In this document: positions 38,408-49,275 of the stretch, one piece after another
How positions within the stretch are numbered: position 1 is the stretch's first letter
How the letters are laid out: each line of letters starts with the position of its first letter
Assembly: GCA_030704615.1 (NCBI GenBank)
Contig: CM060733.1
Location: 45,384,001 to 45,448,000, forward strand
DNA length: 64,000 bases
Direction: 5' to 3'
From: Takakia lepidozioides
Taxonomy: Eukaryota; Streptophyta; Takakiopsida; Takakiales; Takakiaceae
Notes under the pieces: model-generated
Databases searched by the model: none
What the model was told of the DNA's origin: nothing
The model's input: only the letters and a program-made list of their open reading frames with translations
Translations under genes and position numbers: made by a program

Positions 38408-39419
38408 TCATCCCATCCTTGAGGACCTCCTCAACCCGAGAAAAACCCCAACCTCATCCATCACAGTTGCCTTGGCTGCCAACTCCCTCTGAACCTCGAG
38501 CATCTCCCACGTGTGCCATGGATGTCTATACCCCGTGGTCCTCACCGGCTCGCCCCCACTCACTGTCTGTATTGGCTCGGTAGGCAGAGAGACTGTCAAG
38601 GGAAGTGCACTCCGCACTCTACGTTGCTCAGCCATAGCCAAGCTAATAATCCAGGTCAAGCAATTGAGATCCATCGCTTGCCCCAACACCTGACAACGTG
38701 ATGCCTCAGAAAGAGAAGGCACCGCCGTGGTCCCAGTGGAAAAACCCATAGCCCTCTCTCTTTCGTCGGCATTAGGCTCCACTAACTACTGCAACTGAGC
38801 ATCCCACAGGAGGCCAGGTCCACTATCCCGGAAAGCATGTGATCCTGGGAAGCTGAGCAGTGTAGGTAATGCTGCTCCTGGTTGACCCACCCTGTTGACC
38901 ACTTCCAAAGGCAAACGGTCATCATGTCTCACATGTTGAGACTGCCTCCCTGTGTCCAAAATGCTATCCACTGTGAGGTGTGCTGGTTGCTGCACCCCAT
39001 CGAATGCACGCTTGAGCAGTGCGGGTGGCATCAAGTTAGTCCACCATAGCCGTGGACGATGAGCCCGTGACCCCACTGCAGCTGCATCCAGCAACACTGC
39101 TGACCCAAGCCACGACCGGACTTGATGCATACTGGCCATCACCCTGGCCTGAGAATCGCCCATTAGTGGCACATTCTCCAAGATGTATGCTGGAGATACA
39201 GCTTGATGAAGCTGCAAGTGGCGCAAAACCCGCACCATCTCCCAAAACAGACCCACAGTGGCCGGTACCTCTTGCCTGCCGGTCCACTCAAAGAGAAATG
39301 TCATCCTGGTTGTCTAACAAGACAACTCCAGGTGTCACCATGACGCGCTCAAAGGCTGGCCTAGCTGGCAGCTCCATCAACCTGGCAGCTGCAGCTTACC
39401 ATGGCGCAGCCGTGGCAGT
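38408..39419 (-). pseudogene. C5-cytosine DNA methyltransferase domain of a gypsy pol, C-terminal part
   Basis: One minus-strand frame from 39304 to 38408 interrupted by a single TAG at 38786-38788. Motifs: LFWEMVRVLRHLQ, ENV motif VI in YILENVPLMGDSQ, motif VIII-like VGSRAHRPRLWWTNL, HAFRDSGPG, then after the stop PNADERERAMGFSTGTT and VLGQAMDLNCLTWI (motif X region). Such enzymes methylate cytosine C5. The catalytic PCQ/ECQ motif IV was not recognised; it would lie near 39270-39330, where the frame is disturbed. The upstream end is cut at 39420 by a gypsy-A LTR. Retrotransposon-borne cytosine methyltransferases are known from charophytes and dinoflagellates. As a broken, truncated domain it is inactive here. 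Confidence 0.82.
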
Positions 39420-40375
39420 TGTTAGAGGACTGTCGGGGACTTAGACATTTATACGGGATCTGTAGGGTACCCTTAATTTTTGCACAGACTGAGACCAAAA
39501 GGAGCCTTAGGGGTGACAGCAGCGCACTGTAGAGGGGGGTTACACAGCCCGTCACAGTCGTCACAAACAAGCCAACACAAGCCACACAGCCCTCACAGTC
39601 GACACACAGCCGACACAGCCGACCAGCAGTCACAGCCCCGACACAGCCAAACACAGTCGCACGCCAGTCACCACAGCCCGTCACAGTTTCCACAGCCAGT
39701 CACTAGCTTGACACAGCTGTCACGATCATAGGGAACGAAGAGTAGGACAGGGAACGACTGTGGGACAAACACCTACGAAGGAACGAAGTGTGTGGGAACA
39801 CACCGTACGAAGGGACAGTTTAGTTCACAGACACACGGTTTAGTGAGGGAACGGTTTTAGAACCGCGGATACGGAAGATAAAGGGAGAAACGGGGAATGA
39901 AGGACCCCATTCAGAGAGGACTTCTTGGTGATTAGAGGAGAGGGGATCGGGCAGAGATGAAGAACGGAAGTGAATATAGGAGATGAGGAGTAGATGTTGA
40001 TATAGCAAACAGGGCTGTAATGATAATTGTAGATAGATTAGAGACCAATGGCTTCGGCCTGATACCTTCTAAATCATAATCGGATCTTTTACGATACAAA
40101 CACACTGTGTAGAGAGATCTGAGTGAAGCTTTGGAATGAATGGATGAGTTGATGGAATCCCATAGATTGATAAGCAAACTGATACTTAATTATAATGGTA
40201 GATAGTTAACATGAATACCAAAGGGAAACACATAGGAAACACCCCCATGAATACACTAGCTGTAGGTCATGACTGATTGTTCTGCGCGGGCTGAGTACTT
40301 AGAGATTTCCAACTCTTCAATCTTGGAGTTTCCGCCTCGAATAGCGAAGGGATGGGTGAGTAAAGCCGCGCGACA
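39420..40375 (+). repeat. gypsy-A 5' LTR, complete
   Basis: 956 bp, starting TGTTAGAGGACTGTCGGGG and ending CCGCGCGACA. It contains an irregular CACAGCC array at about 39545-39725. It is related to the inverted LTR at 58905-59888 and the fragments at 36691, 59925 and 60196. Confidence 0.85.
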
Positions 40376-40396
40376 TTTGGCGACCATACTGGGGAC
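40376..40396 (+). promoter_or_regulatory. gypsy-A primer-binding site
   Basis: Directly after the LTR the sequence reads TTTGGCGACCATACTGGGGAC. The TGGCGACC start has the form of a tRNA 3'-end complement. I could not assign the tRNA. The same site occurs inverted next to 58905 and at about 60050. Confidence 0.65.
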
Positions 40397-40416
40397 TGGG
40401 ACATGAACAACCAGAT

Positions 40417-42950
40417 GTGACAGGCATCTGGTGGGATCATGGTGGTTTGACCATTAAAGAATTTGAAGTGAATCAAATTCCCTGTGGAACGAAGGAAGAA
40501 AGATTGTCCAAACAATTCTTTCAAAGGTTCTTGGAATTGCCAGACGGTTGTAAAGAAAATATTCTTAAACGAGTGCATGATGCTGATCCAGAATGGGGTC
40601 TGGAGAAAGGAGTGATAAAGATTTATCAGGTAGCCTGTAGAGGAAGAGCACGTTGGTTACCAACATTGGTTTATGTGATAGCATTGCTATCCATTAAACG
40701 AGTAGAGTTTGAAGGCTGGGAAGAAAGAAAGGTGAATGTTTATACTCATATGCATGAAGAGCTTGTACTGGTAAAGAATTGGATTCCAAAGGATATTTTG
40801 TGGATCAAACTCACACCAAGAACAGCTTTTCAGACTTGTTTGCCATATGGTTATATGGTAACGGAGACTTCAAGTATAGCCAGGGTGCATTGAAGCTTGA
40901 AAGAAACCCAGGCATATACGAGAGATATTACAGAAGAGAGTTTTGGTTATTGCCACATTAAAAGAAATGAAAGACATGGGACATGAGTGATGAAAGAGAA
41001 GCTAGACGACAGAGATATTCAGCAAAAAGAGAAAGCTATCTGAAAGCTAATTATCCATATCTTTGGGAGAGAGGAATAGACATAGGGGAATCATCTGGAC
41101 CTCTCACACCATCAAGATCAAAGAGTGCATCACTATACCGGAAGAACTAGAGTTGGATGCCACTCCTTCTGTTTCTTTGCAAGAAAGATTAAGGGAATTG
41201 GTACAGGGAAGAAGATCAATCACGAGGTGAAAGATCTGAGGTACATCCTTGGATAAAAGACTTGACAGAAATCTTTGATAAGAGTTGGCATGGAACACCA
41301 AAAGCAGGAACTCCAGTTTCTGAAGCAGAAGGTGAAGAAGGAGAAGAGGATGTGGCAGAGCCAACGGAGAGTTCAGACTCTCCAACACCATTACAGTTGA
41401 GTTACATGAGTGAAGAAGAAACCCAAGGGCAGAACTTGGAGGATGAAAACAGAGAGAAGAAATTAGAAGAGGAAGAATATGAAGAAGTAGACCCAACAGC
41501 TGAGGTTGAGACTACAACCAGGACATCCCAACCCGTTGGACCTGGATCAAGTGGAGCACTTGGATCACAGGCCAACGAAGGTGTCGGCTCAGGGGGATCA
41601 GGCGGGCTGCCTGGATCTGGCTCTGGGGGGACAGGGAGTGTGGGAAGTAGTGCAACTGAAGCTGGGAATACTGTGAATATCGTGGGGCCAGAAGCAGGGA
41701 GTGCTCAAGGGCCACCACTTGGTGGAAGATCCACCACAAAAACAACAGGTCCAGAAGGACCAGCACCAGCAAGGGTGCCAGCACCTGTCAGTGGGCAGAA
41801 GGTAGGGCCACAGATGGCGTTACAACCAACACGGGCAAAACCACCCTTTCCAATATATTCAGGAAAAGGGGATCCCGATGTACACATTAGCCAATTTGAG
41901 CACATGTGTATAGTGAACAATGATGCCAAGATGAGACTGTTTCCTTGTTCACTTATCAAGAAAGCAAGTGAATGGTATGCAAGATTTCCTGATAATCATT
42001 TCCTAACCTGGAATGGCTTGAATACAGCATTTTGAAATAGGTTCAGGACAAGTAAAACTGAGGATGAAGTGTATGGAAGTTTACAACAGCTGAAGCAGAA
42101 GAAGCATGAAACTGTTGAAGAGTATATGGAGAAGATGGAATTGATGATGAAAAAGCTGGCTGCAGTACCAGCGCCCGTTTACAGAAGACTTGGTTTGTGA
42201 GTGGACTAAGACCAGAGTTGCAAAAGAAAGTGGATATGTTACCCCATAATACAGTGGAGGAGGCATTTGAAACTGCGAACAGAATTGAGCAATTGGGAAT
42301 GCTCAGGAGAGAGAAAAAAGAAGATGAGGACTCTGAGGATGAGTCAGATGAAGAAGAAGAGCAAGAACTAAAAGGAAAGAGTAAGAGAAAGGAGAAGTTG
42401 AAGAGGGATAACTATGAAAAAAATTGGAAGAAATCTTGAAGAAGTATGCCACAGAGGCTGCAACACATTGGAGGAAGGGTGTATGGTGTGCAAAGTGCCA
42501 GAATGAAGGCCATACCACCACAGAATGCCACATGAAGGAGAAACACTGTACTATCTGTAAAATGGATAACCATTCTACTGAGAATTGTTACTACAACAGA
42601 AGGACAGCTGCAAGAGAACCTAGGCAAGTAAGGGTGCATCAGGTGCAGCCCCAGCCAAGAAGAAACAATGATCAGGACCACTATGGTAGGTCTGGTGGTT
42701 ATAACAATGGCATGGAAGGGAGAGGTAATTCAAGAGGGAATTACCAAGGAAATTCCAGAGGCAACTATCAGGGTAATCCAAGGGGGAATTACCAGCCGGG
42801 AATCAGGATTATAGAAATAATCCAAGAACAGACCAAGGGCGAGGACCCAATGGTGAAGAGCTATGTTACTATTGTAATCAGCCAGGACATCGCAAGGCAG
42901 CCTGTTCATTCTGGATAAGACACCAGAATGAGATGAGAGCTCCTGTGAAT
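40417..42950 (+). pseudogene. gypsy-A Gag region (copy 1)
   Basis: Pieces in order: N-terminal domain at 40417-40893 (LPDGCKENILKRVHDADPEW), an acidic, Gly/Ser/Pro-rich linker at 41262-41800, the retrotransposon Gag core at about 41840-42180 (FPIYSGKGDPDVHISQFEHM, LIKKASEWYARF) and the nucleocapsid with CAKCQNEGHTTTEC, CTICKMDNHSTENC and, in a shifted frame near 42860-42905, a CYYCNQPGHRKAAC knuckle. Three CCHC knuckles in all. A stop at 42033-42035 and several frameshifts break it. The minus-strand copy at 56040-58750 is better preserved. Confidence 0.8.
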
Positions 42951-42958
42951 GAGGCCCA

Positions 42959-45042
42959 GTGGTGGCAGCTCACATGGTTAGGCCATGTGTTGTACCAGAA
43001 GTAAGTACAATGATAGTAACAAGAAGTAAAGCCAAACTAATACCTCCAGTAGAAGAGGAAGAAGATGAGACTGGAAGTGGCAATGATATGCCTGAAGATG
43101 AAGAGACTTGGAAAGATGAGAAGGAACTGCACAAGGAAGTGGCAGATACTATAAGGGAAATGCAAAAGAGTACTGATATTCCTGTGGCAGATTCCTCTGA
43201 TTCGGATGGAGAAAAAGAAGGGAGTGAGGAAGAAAGGAAAAAAGAAGATGCAGACATGCAAAGTAATGAAGAGACTTTGGCTGAAGTAATATGTCAGACC
43301 AAAGCAGAAATTACCATTGGACAGCTATTAGCTGTGGCACCTTATTGTAGGCACAGGCTGTATCAAGCAATCAATCGAATTGCCCAAGAGACAGGAAACA
43401 CAGACCTGAACAGCAAGGTGACCAGTTATAATGTGAAGCCGGAAGGGCGAGAACCAGTCATGGACTTTGATGATTCTATGCCAGTAATCCAATTGAGAAT
43501 TGGAAGCACAGAACTAACTGATGTACTGATAGATGGTGGTTCTGGAGTAAATATCATGACAGACCAATTAAGGAAGAAGCTTGGTCTAAGTAACATGAAA
43601 CCAGCCCCATTTACAGTAACAATGGCAGATCAAAGAAGTGTACAGCCATTGGGATTAATAAGAGGAGTTAAGATACAGATACAGAAAATGATCTTTATGA
43701 TCACAGTAACTGTATTAAAAATGGATGAAGTCATGGAGGCTTACTCCTTATTATTGGGACGTCCGTGGCTGAAACAGGCCAGGGTATTCCATGACTGGAA
43801 TTCTCAGTTACTAACCGTGCATAATGGGATACACGAGATACAAATTACCACAAAGAAATCTAGTAGATTACCTGCTACAAGAAGACCTCGAGGAGTCAGA
43901 GAGTATGACTGGAGAGGAGGACTGGATGAGGAGCAGGAAGCTACCCTATTTGCTGCACACCCAGAGTGGGAGCAGGTTGCAGAGATGCGGCTGGAAAGCC
44001 TAAGTTGTTTGAGAGGTATCTGCTGTGGTGTAGTGACAGCAACACCAACTGAAGAGGAAACCAGCATTTACCCATCACATTTCTATGAAGAAAGAGAAGG
44101 AGAAATAGAAATCCTAGAAGAACCAGCCACTGTGAGCTTACAGGATGAAGTGGTGACTGGTTGGACAATCACAGCTGATGATGAGCAGGTGAGAGAAGTA
44201 AATGTGGGAACTAAAGAGGAACCGAGGATGGTGAAAGTAGGAGCTGATTTGGAGCCGGAATTCTTCGAAGAAGCTAAAAGCTTGTTCATCAAATACAGAG
44301 ATGTATTTGCTTGGAGCTATGAGGATCTAAAAGGGATACCACCTGAAGTCTGTCAGCATAAGATTGAACTGGAACCAGGGTCAGTACCAATCAAGCAGGC
44401 GAGGTATAGAATGAATCCCAACTACGCACAGAAGGTTGGAGAAGAGATAAAGAAGTTGGCTGAGGCTAAGTTTATATACCCAATAGAGTATACAACTTGG
44501 TTGTCACCCATTGTTATAGTTCCCAAGAAGAATGGCAAACTAAGAGTATGTGTGAACTATAAGAAGCTGAATGCTTGTACGAAGAAAGATCCTTTCCCTT
44601 TGCCATTCACAGAAGCAGTATTAGACACTGTGGCAGGCCATGAGATGTACTCATTCATGGATGGCTTCAGTGGTTATAATCAAGTGCAAGTGGCAGAAGA
44701 AGACCAAGGGAAAACAGCTTTCATCACAGACTGGGGGCTTATGCATACAAAGTCATGCCCTTTGGACTTTGTAATGCACCAGCGACCTTTCAGAGAGTGA
44801 TAAGTGAATCTTTTCATGAGTATCTGGATGATTTCATGCAGGTATTCTTGGATGATTTCAGTGTGTACAGCTCTAAGAGTGAGCACTTGCATAAATTGGA
44901 GTTATGTTTGGCCAGATGCAGGATGAGAGGTCTGGGCCTGAATCCAGAGAAGTGTACTTTCTGTGTGAACTCAGGGGTGCTTCTGGGACACATTGTGTGT
45001 AAGAAGGGACTCCTTGTGGATCCCAAAGACAGAGTCCATTAA
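42959..45042 (+). pseudogene. gypsy-A protease and reverse transcriptase (copy 1)
   Basis: The 613-codon frame 42959-44800 holds an acidic linker, the aspartic protease (VLIDGGSGVNIMTDQLRKKL; Asp-Gly-Gly-Ser-Gly rather than Asp-Thr-Gly) and the RT fingers and palm (WLSPIVIVPKKNGKLRVCVN, MYSFMDGFSGYNQVQV). A frameshift near 44740 moves the rest to 44755-45042, with MPFGLCNAPATFQRV and catalytic VFLDDFSVYSS (FLDD form). A further shift near 45030 leads to the connection domain. Confidence 0.85.
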
Positions 45043-46916
45043 AGCCTCTCCACCACCAGTGAATGTTAAAAGTCTACGGAGATTCCTTGGGCAAACCAGT
45101 TATTACAGAAGATTTGTCAAAAGGTATGCACAAATAGCAGCACCATTGAGCAAACTACTGAAGAAAGATGCAGTGTGTTTGCCTGGACAGCTGAATGTCA
45201 ACAGCGTTTGAGGAACTTACACTGTCAGTAACAACTACACCTGTGCTGATTAACCCTCACTGGCATGTAGTATTCCATGTTCACTGCGATGCATCAGGAG
45301 AAGCGTTGGGAGCGGTGTTAGCCCAGAATGTTACAGGGAATATAGATTCACCTGTGTACTATGCTAGCCGGTTGATGAACAGTGCTGAGAGGAACTATAG
45401 CACAACGGAAAGAGAAGCATTGGCAATGATTTATGCAGTCAAGAAATTCAGGCATTACCTATTGGGAAGAAAGTTTATGTTTTATGTGGATCACCAGGCT
45501 CTGATATATCTGGTGAACAAACCTTTGATAAGTGGAAGGATAGCGAGGTGGTTAATAATCTTGCATGAGTTTGAGTTCGAGGTTATTTACAAGCCTGGCC
45601 GTTTGCATCTTGTGGCAGATCATTTGTCACGACTAACAACAGGAGAGGCCGCCACAGGAGTGGACGATCAGTTACCTGATGCGAGTTTATTTGTAATGGA
45701 GGTGCAAGGAAGTGCAGATGAATGGTTAGATTGGCAGTGGCCAATCAGATACTACCTTGCTCATGGTCAGTGCCCACCTAGTTATGGTAAGGAGCAGAGG
45801 AAGAGAATCGCTATCAAAGCTTTACCTTATACTATGGTAGGAAGCAGAATGTATAAGTTAGGACCTGATGGAGTACTAAAACGATGCTTGTACCACCATG
45901 AAGTAAATAAAGTTTTGGCGGAAGTTCATAAAGGAGTGGCTGGAGGTCATTTTGGAGAAAGAACTACCAGTAGAAAGATACTACTTACTCGCAGGATACT
46001 GGTGGCCTACTTTGTTCAAAGATGTACACGAGTATTGTCAGAAGTGTGATGAATGTCAGAGGCTAGGACCTTTGCAGAGATCTGGAAGGATGGCCTACAA
46101 TGCCTACGGAACCATTTCAGAAATGGGGACTAGACTTTGTTGGACCAATTAACCCACCATCCAAGAATACACGAACAGGTACATAATTACAGCCACCTGA
46201 TTATTACTAACAAAGTGGGTGGAAGCTAAAGCTTTGAGGGACAACACAGCCAAAGTCCACAGCAAGTTCCTGTACGAGAACATACTTACACGATTTGGCT
46301 GTCCCTTAGATTTATCAGTGATCAAGGAAGTCACTTCATGAATGAGACCATTGAATTGTTGACTAAATAGTTCATGATTGTGCATAGGAAGAGTACAACA
46401 TATTACCCACAGGGTAATGGACAGGCAGAGGCTACCAACAAAATACTATGTACTGTCTTGGCTAAGATAGTCAATGCAAATAGAACGGATTGGGATACAA
46501 AGCTGCTGACAGCTTTGTGGTCATACAGGACTTCATATAAAGTCACCACTAAGTATACACCATTCCAATTAGTTTATGGTATGGAAGCCTTACTTCCAGT
46601 GGAATTCCTGTTACCTACCATGAGAACGGAATGGGGAAAGAGAATAGAATTGCAAGATTCCATTAAGGTCAGGAAACATGAATTATACCATGTAGAAGAA
46701 GTACGTGCTGATGCAGCTGATAATATGACCAGAATTCAGATGAAGAGAAAGGAACAGTTTGATGAAGGCAAGTTAAAGACTTTTAAGACGGGGGATTTGG
46801 TTCTATGGTTGCAGAAGAAAGGAAAGATTAAAGCTTCTAAGCTTAAATCACCATGGAAAGGACCTTATGTCATACAAAAGATGTATGATAACAACACCGC
46901 CATGTTACAAACCATT
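45043..46916 (+). pseudogene. gypsy-A connection, RNase H and integrase (copy 1)
   Basis: 45043-45210 holds RRFLGQTSYYRRFVKRYAQ. 45195-46049 is RNase H (HVHCDASGEALGAVLAQN, NYSTTEREALAMIYAVKKF, VADHLSRL) and the start of the integrase zinc region. A short insertion near 45985 disrupts the HHCC module. The core is split over frames near 46120-46370, and from 46374 the C-terminal core reads YYPQGNGQAEATNK with the catalytic Glu and LVYGMEALLPVEF. It continues in frame into the ORF3 leader. Confidence 0.82.
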
Positions 46917-48471
46917 AACAAAGAGATGCTGGGAAGAGTCAATGCTAATAAGTTGAAGGGGTACAGTGGTATCCATGACAAACCATTGCAACATGATTTG
47001 CATGTTGAAAAGCAAAAGCAGTCAGGGGCTGCGCCAGTGTTACCAACGGAGTATGGAGCACTTGTCGCTAGGCCGAGCATATATGACCAGGGCGGGCAGA
47101 ACAAGCGAGAAACAGCCTATCACAGCCCATCACGACGTGACACAGCCTATCACAGCCCATCACGATGTGACACAGCCTATCACAGCCCATCACGACGTGA
47201 CACAGCATATCACAGCCCAGCACGGAGCAATACAGCCTATCACAACCTACCACAGCGTGTCACAGCCTATCACAGCTTACCACAGTGCATCACAGCCTAT
47301 CACAACGTACCACAGTATGACACAGCCTGTCACAGCTCAAAACAGCCTACTAGGGTTACACAATCCATAGAATCAGTGACAGGTGGACGCAGGATAACTT
47401 GAGGGAAATGGCCGGCGAAAGAAAGGACGGAAACCAGTTTAAAAATGGACACGTGGAAGTCAGGGCGCGACACACAGCTGAGAAGGAAGTGTAAGAGCAG
47501 GTGTCATAAAGAAAGAGGACAAGAATGGCCGTCAAAATACCTAATCAGCGCGTCAAATTGGATGAATGGCGGGCCCATTAATGAATACAGAAAAGGGGCA
47601 ACAGAACAAACGACAAGTACAGAAAAGCGAAATTATTGTCACATGTGTAATCCTAGTGGATAGTCCAGCAGGGAAACTCCACTAAAGAAAATTAAATCTA
47701 AAATCCAGTCACAGCGGTTACAAGCCAGAGAAGGGATCAAGAAATTGGAGGGAAATTAGGCGCAAGAGTCGGCGTCGTTCTAAGTAACGGGCGTCGCGAA
47801 GGGACAAACCATCAATGCGATAGCTTTGAAGCTATGGAGGAACTATCAGACTATACGCTTGCAATACTACTTACGCAGTGGCATAGACACGAAAGGACAG
47901 AGCGGATCTTTTCTCTTAAGCGATGCTTGCAAGCCCCGCAGGCTTACAAGAAATTACCCATAGCTTTTTGTGGCAACCATACGTTTATGCTTTGTGCACT
48001 ACAGGCATTTCTGCAGTTGTTACAGCCAAAACATTTCTGTCGGTCTAAAATGAAGAGAGTGAGAGGAATGGAGGAAATCAGGGTGAAGAGCACCACAATT
48101 CTGTAGAAACAAACGATTGCTACCCCACAGGCGATACAGATACTGAAGGAGCTGAGATTACAAGGATTGCAAAGCATAGATTGGACATTGCACCAAAGAC
48201 AGTACATGTTACAATTCTTGCAGAACTTTGAGCCAAGGACAGGAGCAACAACGGTGAAGGGAGTTGAATTAGTAATTACTCCCCTATACCTCCAGCAATT
48301 GTTTCGATTGCCAGCAGGTCAGGTGCATGTGGAGGAGCACAGGGCAAGACTGCAAATAGGGGACTTATTCCAAGAAGGGAGTTTCTTTAAAACTCAGGGT
48401 TATGCTTGTACCAAGGCCGTGTACCCAGGGCTAAAGGAGGTAGGCCAGGTATTGAACGTTCTGTTTGCCAT
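46917..48471 (+). pseudogene. gypsy-A ORF3, 5' part, broken (copy 1)
   Basis: It corresponds to 31890-33510 of the other copy. The frame from integrase continues through EMLGRVNANKLKGYSG and the CACAGCC minisatellite (47105-47340) to a stop at 47400-47402. Pieces 47445-47663, 47834-48106 and 48167-48471 continue the homology. Similarity ends abruptly after LNVLFAI at about 48471. Confidence 0.8.
47105..47340 (+). repeat. CACAGCC minisatellite in ORF3 leader (copy 1)
   Basis: Units containing GACACAGCCTATCACAGCCC repeat four to five times and then decay into shorter CACAGC motifs. Unit number differs from the copy at 32080. Confidence 0.8.
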
Positions 48472-49275
48472 TGTCGTGCGCATACATATCGCTACACAAC
48501 TACATCGCTGTCCAAACCACACCACACATATATGCACAATAAAGTAGTCTAGCACAATCGCCCCCTAGCTGGTGGATAGGTCCCCTACCTCCAGATAGCT
48601 ACAAGATGTAATAGCCACAGCCGTACTAAGTCCTCTATCACTGTCTTTATCGAGCTCAAACTCTATCAACCAAGAGGCCGGGTACAAGAGTAGCCCCATC
48701 GTTAGTCGCCGTCTTGCAATCTATGAACTTGAGCCAAGATCTCGTGTGTTCAAGGTCTCCTAGTAGCTGGGCCTTGCATTTCTTGTTAGCCTCCCATGGT
48801 TGTATCCACTCCCACTATCCAATGCAATGTGGACATAACCAATCCCCATCCGGAACCATCTCAAGAGGTGGAGTTAAGCATCCCATATGCCAACCTCTAG
48901 AGCACCGATCACATACCAGCATGGTGGCTGCCCCTTTAGCAGACCCACACAACATGCACCTCAAACCTGCAGATACCACTGCCAAGTTTGGGTCAATCCT
49001 GCCATCGACATTCGGAAGGTGACATGGCGCACAATTACGCACATGGTCCTTCCAAGTGATGCCATCCCGACCCTCCAAGACCAAGACGCCTGAGGGCAAG
49101 ACCTCTCGAACCCTCAAAATAACACGTCCTGCAGTCACATCCAGGGTCGTAGGAGCAGTCTGCTGCAGATAGACATAGTCACCAGGGTTGAATCTCCGAA
49201 CCCCAGGACGATAGCCCCCACCACGTATGGTAGCATACCTCAACGTATCACGGTGTTGTGCAATGGCAAGGTTCT
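48472..49275 (-). pseudogene. C-terminal tail of a methyltransferase-type gypsy pol, with PHD finger
   Basis: On the minus strand, from about 49275: NLAIAQHRDTLRYATIRGGG, then a small barrel-like block with FNPGDYVYLQQTAPTTLDV, NCAPCHLPNVDGRIDP, and a C4HC3 PHD finger CMLCGSAKGAATMLVCDRC with GWHMGCLTPPL and DWLCPHC. All eight zinc ligands are present. PHD fingers read histone tails; in a retroelement tail they may guide integration (inference). A stop follows CIG at about 48815, after which AQLLGDLEHTRSWLKFIDC continues in the same direction. The integrase core that should precede it is missing, replaced by a plus-strand transposase at 49275. Confidence 0.78.

Larger units (their letters stand above)
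39420..48471 (+). mobile_element. gypsy-A copy 1 (LTR, gag, pol, start of ORF3)
   Basis: Ty3/gypsy order is kept: LTR, primer site, gag, protease, RT, RNase H, integrase, ORF3. The 3' part is lost at about 48471, where the sequence switches to the PHD-bearing gypsy on the other strand. Many stops and frameshifts occur. The ADHLSRL end of RNase H, the long LTR and the additional ORF suggest the Tat/Athila-like side of plant gypsy; lineage is inference. Confidence 0.88.

Noticed and set aside
39545-39725. CACAGCC arrays as a possible CRISPR
   Set aside because: Units are short, irregular and unspaced, lie inside retrotransposon LTRs, and the genome is eukaryotic.
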